Positions 46,723 to 58,190 of a stretch of 64,000 nt of DNA are shown here, in pieces. The position numbers and the translations under genes were made by a program. Every line of letters begins with the position of its first letter. The stretch's first letter is position 1. This DNA comes from Blasia pusilla (lineage: Eukaryota > Marchantiophyta > Marchantiopsida > Blasiales). The stretch is from assembly GCA_050084515.1 (NCBI GenBank), contig CM114271.1:66278001-66342000 (forward strand), given 5' to 3'. Below the pieces are notes generated by a model that worked only from the letters and a program-made list of their open reading frames with translations, made no database searches and had not been told where the DNA came from.

Positions 46723-49448
46723 TGGGCTCCACTGCCTTGGACCCAGCGCCTCTAATTGAGGAGGCAGGACAACAGAATGGGAAGTATGTTGCCAGAGCCG
46801 CAGGTTTCCTGACAAAGACAATGCCGGGGTGACGGGAGAGAGAGGGGGACAGACGATTCTTGCTAAGAAAACCCCTGCTTCGTCGCCCCGAGAAAGGATC
46901 AACAGCCGAAGGCTCCGCTGGAGACCACGAAGTTGCCAGTGGTACCGAGCGGCAGCGTATTGCCCTGTATCTGAGTAACCTTCCAACTAAGGCGATCCAA
47001 ACACGACTAGAAGAAGTCCATTTGACACACGCCTGCAGCCTCCGGGACTTCCACACGCAATGAAGACGCTAGAACTCCCGTCTAACCTCGAGGGCTGGAA
47101 TGTAGTACAAGAAACAGAGCGGAATGGACCGAAAATGTGGCAGCGAGGGCTACAGCAACACAAAACAGTGCTCCACCCTTCCGGCTCGAGCAACTCGACT
47201 TCCACGGTCGACAACCCCCAAAAACTGGCTCCCACACACAATGCCAAGATCCTGCCTGCGTTCGACCCTCTCTCCTCTCTACCACTGTCCTCCCTGCTCT
47301 ACCACTATGCAACTTTCAGGCGCTCCCTCATTAACTCCACTGCTCCCCGGATCAGCGCTCGTGCTACGGAGACTGGATCGACTCTCCAGCTGCACGCAGA
47401 GACACACACAGACAGAGTCGCGGAAAGGCTCGAATGGTGGGAACAGAATCGCGGATTGTCTCAAATGGTGTACGAGAATCACATACAGCTACCAGATCCG
47501 GCCTCACTTCCACCGTCACTGCTCGCTCGCTCTATTTGGCAAAATCTCTTCCAACGCTCCCGGGAAATCGGCTCTCATCTCCCCTCCGCTCCCTCTCTCC
47601 CCTCACTTTCTCGAAGAAGATACACCTCCTCCTCCTCCTCCTCCTCCTCGTCCTCCTACTCCTACTCCTGCCCCACTGCTGCTAGCGTGCGCAGGTGCTG
47701 CAGGCGTTCACTGGAAGCCCGTCCGCGCCATGGGATCCTGTCTTGCTCTAACGGTAATTTCCAAGCCTTTACTTTCACCCGCCGCGCGTGATCCGACGGA
47801 CATCCGGCTCGTACCGAGTCCATCTTCCCCGAGATTCCGGCCTGAGCGCCGTGCGATCTCCAAGAATAGCTGCGCGACCGTCGGATTGGTTTTACGCCCC
47901 TTCACGGTTGGAGTCCCCATCTGGCGGGTCCACGCTTTATACGGAAGTCCGATTTACTCCCGGTGGAAAAAGCACCCGGCTCTCCACCGTGAGATCGGAT
48001 GCGTTGGACGGTGCAGAACGTCGTCGGGAATTGAAATTTTACTCGCTCTGAGTCTGACAGTAATATGGTATCCCCGGCAATCCCCGGTACGGAGGCGGTA
48101 GTCGGCTGCTCGCCGGTCAGGGTTACGGGAAGCCTGTCCGAGATGACTGGAAAAGGCCGGTAAAGTGTCAGATCAAAAGCCTGCCAGGATGAGCCAACCT
48201 GACACTCTCCACGTGGCAAGAGTTCACATGCGGACGATGAGAAGTACCCTCTCACTCAGTGCTGGCGTAGCCCTTCTCCAGCTACCACGTAGCGTACAAA
48301 AATCATTTACCGGACACGTATTTCTGCCTCCGGTAAATAAATGACTGGGTACCCCGATCTTCTACTCATATACGACGTCGCAACGGCCGGACTTTCACCG
48401 GGCAGTAAGCCCGCATGACATTACCGTTGGGGCATGTCATGTGTCCTCCAACGGCATGATGCCTTCTGCATGCCGGACTCAGATGCATCACCTTCCCGTC
48501 TGCACATCCGCATGACATCCCCCGCGGAAGACCGTGAGGACGCAGGGCTTACTCTCACTGCTCGCCGGTTTCTCCTGACGGGAAATTTTCGTAATCTCCC
48601 GTCGACAAAACCCCACCGGTTTTTTCAAATTTAGCAGCCAAATAGTGGCCGAGAATAACCTAAACTTCCGGACGTGCTCCAAAGTTTTCAAACTCTGTCG
48701 GCCGGCCTTACAAGGCGGCACGGGGCAGGCGGAGGAACGGAAGCAGCCAGCCACACCGATCTTAGGATTGTAGCCGTTACCCCCATGGGCATCCGGGGCA
48801 TGAGTGCGTTCTCTCGCTGCTACCATTGATGTATGTGGATGCATGCCAGACAACTTTAAGATTTTAAATGCTCAGCGCCGAAGCCCGCCGCCTGCCTAGT
48901 GGTGAAACCCGATGGACATCGCAGTTTCACGCTCAGTTTTCACCTCTCTGAGAACGGTCTTTCTCTTTCTTTCTTTCAGGGGTAGTTTTATTTATTATTG
49001 TGAAATTATTATTTTCTTCATTTATAATATAGGGCTCCTTTTGTGGGCTCCTTTCTCCCTCTCGGTCCACATTTATAGAGCACGAAGGAAAGGGGAGGAG
49101 GTTTGGAAAAACGATTGGATACCACCGAAATAATAGCAATAATAATATATTCCTTTAAATGGAAAAAGACTGGCGTAAATAGTTGCGAAAGTGTTTTGCC
49201 TTTTAGATAAATCATTGCGGCATTAAACAAAGTTCCCATTTATGGTCATTTTTAATGTCAGTTGGGTTAAGAAAATTGTTTATGTTATTATTTATCATTA
49301 GAAGGGGTAAGAAATGTCATGTACTTTTTGCAAATGCTGGTTTTGTCACTCACTTTTTCACGTGTATTTTTATCATTTTTTAATTATTTTATTTTATTAC
49401 TTTACTTGAATGTAAGAACTTTTTTAGTCATAAGCATGCATTTGTGGT
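46723..49448. other. MAP65 upstream region and spacer
   Basis: A pyrimidine-rich (CTC)n run lies at 47625-47665, GGA-rich on the gene's strand. Overlapping open frames of 243 and 325 codons on the plus strand (47060-48101) are low-complexity and lack any domain; I judge them false. A small inverted repeat ATTTACCGG / CCGGTAAAT lies at about 48305-48337. No gene is recognised. Confidence 0.5.
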
Positions 49449-49755
49449 ACTGGTTAGCATACACCCAAAAAAAATCTTTTTAAATAATTATAATGTATTT
49501 TTTCTTAAAATCTAAAAGAATAATAACATTTCACTCTTTTAAATAGTTTCATTCTTAAATTAAAATTTAAATAATATCTCATTCCCCTAAATAATTCATC
49601 CTTCCATAAAAGTTTGAGTAATACTTAGTACCCCTCCACTCCTTCCACCAAAATAACATCCATTAATTAAAATTTTATCAAATCTTTATTAATGAAACCA
49701 AGTACCTCTTTCATTCAAACCATTTTCCCTTCCCAAAATATCAGTTCTGAATTAA
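49449..49755 (-). mobile_element. Helitron-like 3' end, left, inverted relative to the one at 61495
   Basis: The minus strand ends ATGCTAACCAGT at 49449, close to the ATGCTAACTAGT end at 61495. The next 300 bp are the reverse complement, with substitutions, of 61193-61495; the longest shared stretch is around CATCCTTCCATAAAAGTTT (about 49598). CTAGT ends preceded by a GC-rich hairpin are typical of plant Helitrons. No Rep/helicase coding sequence is seen. Confidence 0.5.
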
Positions 49756-52700
49756 GTGAAAAAATTGTGAAATTCTTACTATTATATCTTATTATCTCTT
49801 CAGCAGCCCATGCCATGCATTAGTTTTAAGGTCTGGTTAACATGAAATTTGAACAAAGGAGATAAAATATTGGTGGCTATTTCTAAAAAAGACTTGTGAA
49901 ATACTATAGGTGAATATATATACTAAGATATTTCTAACAAATATTTTTTGTAAAAAACTGCTCATCTAAAAATTTCACTTAATATCTATCTCCCTCAAGA
50001 AATTCCTCACAATTAATTTTCAGGGGTAGAATGCTAATGTAAACACTTTAAATTTAGCCCTTTCATACAATAAAATTTCTAAGTACGTAAATCTCATGTC
50101 ACCAATTCTTTTTCCTATCTAGTTTCAGGTATTTTTATGAAAATGATCTAATCAAAAAAATCTTAATTGGATATTTGAGGCTAAAAGTTTTCGACGATGC
50201 AAATATGACCCACAAATTTATGTAGTTTGATATTTCCAATAAGCTCAAAAAATGAAAAGCAATCATGTGTGAAGCCTTTGGACACACATTAAAATTACAT
50301 TATCTAACATGAGATAAGTTAATGTAAATAGTAACAAATATTGTGCCTTGATATTTATTGTTTTATTTAAAAATGAACATTCACACATTAGAAATAATGA
50401 AAATGCCTTGTAGGGATTCTTCAATCTTATCCCCTTTTTAGTTTATGGTATTGGAACTCATCACTTTTTTGAGCCATCATTCTATTTTTTAATATTTTCT
50501 CAAGAAAGTTTAGTAATGATTTGCCTTTTCACTCCAAAAGTTATTGTAAAACCCTTAAAAGAAAGAGAGAAGTAAGAATTGGATTTTAAGGGTTTAAGTT
50601 AAAAACATTAATATAAATTGATCCCTTGTATAAATTTCATATAAAATATGTCATCATGCGCTTGCATTATATTAGTCATGTATCTTAAGAAGGACATAGT
50701 ACTAATAATTTCTTACATATCCAAGAGAATGATTAGGATGAAAAATGGAAAATTTCCATTGTTGCATTTCTTCCAACCATAAAGATACATGCCAATCATT
50801 CAATGGGTTTACTAGCCAAAACATTATTTTACCTTAATCATAAGAGAAAATAGACAAAACATCTCATTTCTTTCAAGTCCACTCATTACGAGTAATAGAA
50901 TATTTTAACAAGTGGACTTCTCATAATTTCCTCTAACATATTTTGAATCATATATATGCTCGAAGTTACTCTCAAAGAGAATAAGACAATCTCTATTTTA
51001 GGAAAAACTTTTTTAGATTTCTAATATAGAAATTCTATCACATATAAGAATCAATCATGTGGAAAGAGATAAGAGAACATGTGTGAAGAGGGAGTACCCT
51101 AATACACTTACAATAAGTGAAATTAAAACATAAGAATGGATATCAAGTAATAGAGACTATTGACTTAATTTTGGATATTATCCACAACCAATTTAAATGT
51201 AGGATAATTTAATATATCAACATATCAATGATATTTTAACCATCTATTTTTCTTTTAGGACCTTGGAAGTGTCAAGATTTAGATATTGTATGAACTCTTC
51301 ATATATAATAATTCAACTCTCTATCACAAACTCAAAAAGTAGTAAAAATGCAAGAAGTTGAATAAAGGCTATATGTCTAGGTTGTGGATGATCGAGATGC
51401 TTTTATACATGAGAGCATAACAATTGCAAAGATCTCTACGAATACTTTTACCAAAAATTTCTTTTAAAGCATAGATTCCGATCCTTAAAGAACCAATCCT
51501 AAAGGTTTTCCAATTCTTTCCCTACAAACCCTATCTATAAAACCTATTATTTCCAACTCAACATATAGAAATAAATGATTTCATCAAAACCCTCAATGAT
51601 TATATTATTATAAAAAATAGATTACATCTTTCAAAATTAAAATTTTAACATTAAGATATTTATATATATATATATATATATATTACATATAAAATAAAAA
51701 GAAAAAACGTTTCTTTAGTTCAAACTTGAAATATAAGCCAAACACAAAACATGGTTAAATCCTTATTCTATCTTTTATAGAGAGAATCCCTCCCTATATA
51801 TATATATATATATATACTTGTGGGGTTCTCTAGGGTCAGGGGGAACCCCACAAGTACATCCTAATATCTACCTTGGATCTTTTGTTGTGGCCCACAATCC
51901 AAATGTGGTTCATAGACATAATTATTCACGACAAGATGTCATGTCTTTATCATAAAGGCTCTTGATAAATGTAAACCATCCTTTGTTAATATTATAGAAC
52001 TACAAATAAACTCATTCTTTTAAGAATAAATGTGCAGTGCATTGATGTCTTTTAAACACATATTAAACTTTTAGGATAATACACACCTCTCTGAGTTCTT
52101 AGTAATTTGTTTCATTTAGACCTTATTCTAAAAATATTCCCAATCTAAAAAATTCAAGATCTTATCAATCTATTATGGAGCTTCATTCATTTTAGAATCA
52201 CTCTTTTGGGATTATAAAACCTCATTTCTTTCAATTATGTATAATATAGGTGAAATTATAAAATGTTCCATTTATACAAAACCACATTTAACTTAATGAT
52301 ATATTAACAAAGGATGGATTCTTGATTTTTTAAAGCCTCCTAATTTGACGTGTAGCATTCGTGCAATAAGAAAATATTTTCAAAACATAAAAAAATTAAG
52401 AAAATCTTTGAAGGGATGGTGTGCTTATGTACATGACTAATCAATTCATGCATAACACAAGCTTCGTGCTAGTAAGAGGTAGTAAAACACCTCATATCTC
52501 AATTTTGAAACGATGTTAAGCTCTTGTAGAAGAGAATTTCATCATAGAATAATATTCCCTTCCTCAACTAATAGTGTAGACAACAACTCATGTCTCCTTA
52601 ATGATAAAAGCTAATGCGTCATCTTTTTTAGAATAGACTTTCCCCATATATCAATCCCCTTCATCATTTAATAGTACCAATGGACGCTCATATGATGCAT

Positions 52701-53029
52701 AGGTTAATTTAAATTAGCTATTATACTTACCCTTGAATAATGACTTAACAAACCCTACAACTTTTATTTGAACCTTCAAATCAATTTTGAAGGATCCTAT
52801 TGACTAGTAGGGCGAGCAATCCTACTGGCTAAGAGGGTTAAGTCAACTGGTAGTATAGAGGCATCTCCAAAGAAACGCTTCAGGCATACAGTATTTAATA
52901 AACGAACATTAGATTGTGCTTGAAACAGAATCCTCTTAAGCTTCACCATGGGACATTGCCATACTCGACTCTCCCATATCTTGTGAAGCCTATATGTGAA
53001 TTCCCCACATATCTATATAAACCCTAAAC
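49756..53029. other. AT-rich gene-free DNA
   Basis: (TA)n runs occur at about 51659-51683 and 51795-51816. A 13-bp-stem hairpin ACTTGTGGGGTTC / GAACCCCACAAGT lies at 51816-51855. No reading frame of note. Confidence 0.55.
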
Positions 53030-53790
53030 GCCTGCATACCCTATATAGTGGTAGGGATAAGAAGGATCTCGTATGGATGTGTGAGATTACCAAGATGAAG
53101 GCAACCAATTTTTCCCTTAGAGGGATAGCTACAAAGTTGAACCCATAGCTAGGGGAGGCCAATCAGCATACAAGACTTCCCCACTATTCTCGGACAAGAA
53201 TTTTGGCGTCGTTGTTTAGGAAACATCAAGGGCCGTGGCCCTTGCTGGAATGCAATCGTTGTTTAGGACCATTGCATTCCAGCAATATTGCAGCTTGGGG
53301 TTTAGGGTTTAGGGATGGGTGGAACTGCATTTGCAAGATTCAAAATATTCTACATTTACATTTTCTAAGTTTGTCTTTGCATTCGAGCTTTACATTGCAG
53401 TCGTTGCTCTACATGTGCGGCTTATGCTTTAATGTGACGATAAATACTTTGAGCATAACTTGTATGGTGTGGTTGTATGGCTTTGTTGCATACGCGTTAT
53501 TGGGAGAACTCGACATGGATTGAGTTCAGATTTCATACGTAGGGAGAAACATGTTTGTTGCATTCACCCCAAAGAGCCTCACTCCTCTTGAGAACCATTA
53601 CTATGTTCCTCATAGCCTCATCTATGACAAAGTAGTGGGGAAGTCTTGTATGCTTATTGGCCTCCCCTAGCTTTGGGTTCAACTTTGTAGCAACCCCTCT
53701 AAGGGAAAAACTGGTTGCCTTCATCTTGGAAATCTCACACATCCATACGAGATCCTCCTTATCCCTACCACTATATAGGGTATGGAGGCT
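53030..53790. repeat. Large inverted repeat, 156-bp arms around a 448-bp spacer
   Basis: The left arm 53030-53185 is nearly the exact reverse complement of 53634-53790, with shared words such as CCCTATATAGTGG, CGTATGGATGTGTGAGAT and CATACAAGACTTCCCCACT. The spacer holds a perfect 14-bp hairpin (53243-53256 with 53271-53284) and two telomere-like TTTAGGG units near 53298-53312. Both arms read, on one strand, a peptide beginning MCEISKMKAT, source unknown. Confidence 0.88.
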
Positions 53791-54989
53791 AAAGATCCAA
53801 CATCAAGAAATTGGAGTGCCATGGGTACAATTAGCTAGTATAATTTCTCTATCTAAGATGCAATTGATATCCCAATTTCACACCCATGGTCTCCCTCAAC
53901 CCCTCCAAGTGGTGGGCCTCGACCTTCTCCTTGCATATATCTGCCACCACATCCGCCTCCAATACCACCTATGCCTCGACCTTTAACTCCTCTATGTGCT
54001 CAACTCACTTTGGTGCTCTTTCCAAGCATCACTTAGAGTTTAAGATAAAACTCTAAGTGTCACCATATGGTTGATAATGGTCACAATAATAGAGTAATGG
54101 CCATATCCCTTTGATTCTAAGATTGGCTCTTCACATGCATCTTCCGGTCCACATACACTCCCATATCATATTAAGTATTGTTGAGAATGTAGATCTACTT
54201 ATGACCAACACCTCAACTTTATTTGGTTTTTTTGCGCCTTGCATATATGTAAGGGTATTGGTCTTAGTAACACTGACTCTCTGCAGCTTCTTTACACTCA
54301 AGGTTCCACCGCCCATTCTATAGGGTTACATGACTCTATGTGAGAGATGGTTGATGTGCTTGGTATCTCCCTTGTATTGCCCATTCTAGTGATCCCTCCT
54401 CAATGACTTGCAACTTAAAATGCTCTAGAAATAAGAATACCAACTTCAATATCCGACAACATGATTCGCCAATCCTACACTCAATAAGGCATGGTTGAGA
54501 ACATGCTACCAAGCTTGTATTGCATGGGCTTCATTCACCCCTTGCATGGCAAAATCAATCGTTGAGTTATAGGCCTCTCGTATACTCTGACCAAACATAC
54601 ACTGGAAGTTTTGGATGCTTGATTGGTTCTTGTTCCAACCCTCTCATAGCTCCTCATCAACTCCGCAAAGACCTCCAAAAATGGGTTGAATGCAAGGGAT
54701 GTCTATTGACTAGCTCTAGTCAACCTTTTGATCAACATTATCTCCTAGCCCTCCATACAAGCTCGATGAGTTGACCTCCATATCCGCTTTTGGCTGCACC
54801 AAATAGCCAATCATACCCGCATAGTCTAGAAACTTGTATGTTTGCCATGTCTTGATCTTTGCTACATGCAAAACTATAGTTAAGAACTTAGATTAATATC
54901 CTCTTGATGGACCCTCCAAATGGTGAAACAACATCCTCCAAGCAATGAAATTGTCCATTGCCGTATGGGTCATGTTTGCATAAAAATGT
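53791..54989. other. Gene-free DNA with weak protein-like trace
   Basis: The minus strand at about 54010-53870 reads EHIEELKVEA and ADVVADICKEKVEAHHLEGL around a stop, which looks like a decayed coiled-coil or gag fragment. I cannot assign it. Confidence 0.3.
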
Positions 54990-56035
54990 GGACGTAAAGT
55001 TTGGATATGTCCATGGACATGGATTGCAAAGGATGGGGACCACACTTATAGTTCATGGTGGAAGGCAAGCCAAGGGTAGGCGGGGCCATAAGGGGGAAGG
55101 GAGTGGAGCTGGGATGAGGAAGAAACAAGAAAGTGTGTATTACGAAAGCAATTATTTTTTGTGGGGGGGTGAAGAAAAAGGGGGAGATGAGACCCACATG
55201 AAAATTTTCTTAGGTAGGACGGACATAAGTCCACAATCATGGACATGTCCACGGCCACGGACTTTTTTCATATGTGACCTTGATATGGGCCCATGACATA
55301 TCAAACTACATTCATTACTTCTCATGGGGCTTGTGGACCATATATATCAAACCATGGTCCATGATTGGTATTGAAGTCATATAGTTCTAAGATGCCGATT
55401 GCACCTGAGAATTATTGGAGGACCAATGTCCTAATGTGGTCTCCCATCTTCCACAATTGCAGTATATATGGTGCCAATAGTGAACCCATGTGGTGAGCTT
55501 GGTTATCCACTATATATATACATTGTTATATATGGTGGTTGTGATTATATAATCCCTCTTGGGAATTGGAAAATCTTCTTGCTCATCACTACTATTCACA
55601 CACTGCTCGCATACGATTCAAAAATCTTTGAGTCACTTGCAAGTGATTGCAAGTTTGAGTACCCGTAAATAAATCACAAAAATTGACTTGCAAATCACTC
55701 ATAAATATGGTTGCAAAAAAATGGACAAGTTCTTCCCGATGACGGACATGGAAGGACAAGTTTAGACATGGATGGCATGAGATGGGATCCACACTTATAG
55801 TTCATGATGGACGATATATGGGACAAGGATGAATGGGATAATAAGAGGAAGGGAGTGGAGGTGGACCAAGTATGGAACACGAAGGCAAGTCGGGGGAATG
55901 AGAAAGAAGGGGAAGATGGGGCTCACATGGACAAATCCTTCCATAGGACGGATGTAAGTCCACTGACTTGGATATGTTCGCGGACACGGACTTTGTCCAC
56001 ATGCAACCTTGCTCATAAAATAATGGTAAAACATT
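54990..56035. repeat. Direct duplication of a 300-bp segment
   Basis: About 55020-55300 and 55755-56030 share the same order of words: CACACTTATAGTTCATG, AGGGAGTGGAG, AGGACGGA, TAAGTCCAC and CACGGACTTT. About 700 bp separates the starts. The copies are diverged and differ by indels. Neither codes for anything recognised. Confidence 0.75.
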
Positions 56036-56281
56036 TTGAATATCTATGTCTAGAAAGCTCATGCTAACCGTGATCCGAGAAACAAGTTGTGATCAAGGAT
56101 CCAAGGAGGAGAGACCTTGGTATAATCCATCAAAGGCAAAAGTTAGACTAGCTAGTTGCAAGACTAAGAACGACGGATGGACTAATGCTAAGCAAGATAG
56201 TTACGTGTCTTATAATTCATAAGAGCTTTAGGCAAGCAAGGGAGTAGCTACCCATGGAGATAAGGGTAAGATAAGAAAGAC

Positions 56282-56598
56282 GAGAGATCCTTGAATGACT
56301 TTTGGAGCTCATTCTTTCTTTGTTGAACCTTTTGGCATAAGGTGGCAAAGTTGTGGTCCTCCTTGCCTTGTGAGAAACCCAAGCCTCTAATTAGGAGAGT
56401 GGGTTTGGATTCACATAAGAAAAAGAGATAGATGGAAATTATATGTACCATTGGAATGATCTTGATTTAATGGGATATATTTTGGTACATGATTGTTTTA
56501 GTTTTAAAATGCCAAGATTGAGTATGGTTTCTTGTATTTATGTGTTGATAGTTAGTGAGAGTGATATATGTTTTGGAAAAATGTATATGCGCACAACA
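56282..56598 (+). mobile_element. LTR fragment related to the solo LTR at 3564-4232
   Basis: GGAGCTCATTCTTTCTTTGT, the TTGGCATAAGG region, AACCCAAGCCTCTAATTAGG and GGATATATTTTGGTAC appear in the same order as in 3890-4232. It ends GCGCACAACA at 56598 where the other LTRs end GCACGACA. The 5' boundary was not found. Confidence 0.6.
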
Positions 56599-57929
56599 GA
56601 GTAGTCTCAAGAAATTAGGGGGAAAGAAAAAAAAAAGTGGTTTGGAGGCAAAAGGGAAATTTATGGCCAAGGTTTCAGTTTTTTGACTCGCAAATTACTA
56701 CTTGCAAGTTGCACTATTGTGTGAATCAAATAAGAATTCCCATAGTCACTAAGTGTGAGTCCAAGAAGTCACTATTTACGAGTCTAACTCACAATCACAT
56801 TTGTAAGCTCAATACAAGTTTCCGCTATCACAAAAATATAACAACTATCAAGACTCGCAAACCGATAGCAAATCACAAAGCAATACGAAGCCACGCAAAA
56901 TGGACTCACAAAATAGCCACTTTGGAAAAAACAACCCCAATCAACACATAAACCTCTAGTAGCGCATATTGTAAGAAACTTGATATCCTTGTCATTAACA
57001 TAACTTTGAGATCAATGTTGATACAATGTAGTTACGAGTGGCATTGTAATGCACTAGTGATACAAAGTGGCTACAAGCAACACGACATAACATTAACAAT
57101 GATGGTACAAGGAAAAAAATGTTATGGAGATTAAAAAAAACAACAATGTAAAAACAACAAGAATCATGGAAAAAAATGACAACAAGAGTATAGTATTTCC
57201 ACGATCAACATAATGTGGCGACGACAACGAGATACGACTATGGGCGATAGAATGGCATGATATGGCTACAAGCATCACAATATGATGGAGCACTAAAAGT
57301 TTTTCTCAATTGTAGCCTAAGAGATTGGCATGATATGATTGATTTTTTGAAAGGGCAAAACCCTAAATCAAACCTTGGACTCGCATCGAGTGAGTTGACA
57401 GTCAACATGATGTAGATACGCACAAGATTGTACAAGTACAGCCATAAATGTTGGCCCAAATAAGATAGTTGGTGTAGGCAAAGATACAAAAAATGATCCC
57501 AAATTTTAAATGATGTCACAACAACACATCCACAAAGGTCACTATGGTGCAATTATCTGGCTAAACCCTCAACCGATTCTAATCCTAGTCGTGCACAACT
57601 AGGATTAGAACCGGTTGGTTGCCGACAAGATGGCTCATTGCTTATCCATTTCATACAAGGTAAGTTGCATTATATTTTGAGCTTTCTTGCCTAAAGCATA
57701 AAAAAGTTTGTAGTTTCAAAGGATCCTTGGCAATAACAATTCTTCATCTTATAGCCTCAAATCTACCAAAATTTGGGAAGATTATCCACTTGTATCATTC
57801 ACATGTAAGATTTATTATTGAATTTTTTTAAGAATTTATTGAAATAAAAAAAACTTTGGTGGGCTAACACATTAGACACACATGTTCCTACCTTCAAACA
57901 AAGAGAAATATCTTCTTGGCTCAGAAGCT

Positions 57930-58190
57930 GCCGCATAACACAAGCCCCTCTCTCTCAAGCATTCTCTCTCATCCTCTCTTTGTATTGGTCTGCAAGCACT
58001 CTCTCACACCACAAAATTCATTGCTATATCAAACCAAACCAACTCTCCTAGTGGATGGAAGGCTTGGGGTTACCCAGAAGGCAAGAGAGACCATAGTTTT
58101 GCCACTTCATGGAAGGAGGTTCGACAAAGAGAGAATTCAATGAGATCCCTAGCTCTCTCTCCTTGAGGTACACCATCTCCCTCTCCCATG
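57930..58190 (-). mobile_element. LTR fragment of the same family, opposite orientation
   Basis: The minus strand reads through the same landmarks (GAGAGAGCTAGGGATCTCAT, a TGGCAAAAC region, GGGTAACCCCAAGCC, GGAGAGTTGGTTTGG) as the LTRs at 3890-4020 and 56282-56420. It faces the copy at 56282-56598. Only part of the LTR is present. Confidence 0.5.

Noticed and set aside
47060-48101. Overlapping plus-strand open frames of 243 and 325 codons upstream of MAP65
   Set aside because: They overlap each other in different frames, are rich in Ser, Pro and Arg from a (CTC)n tract, and show no domain. Low stop frequency in pyrimidine-rich DNA explains them.
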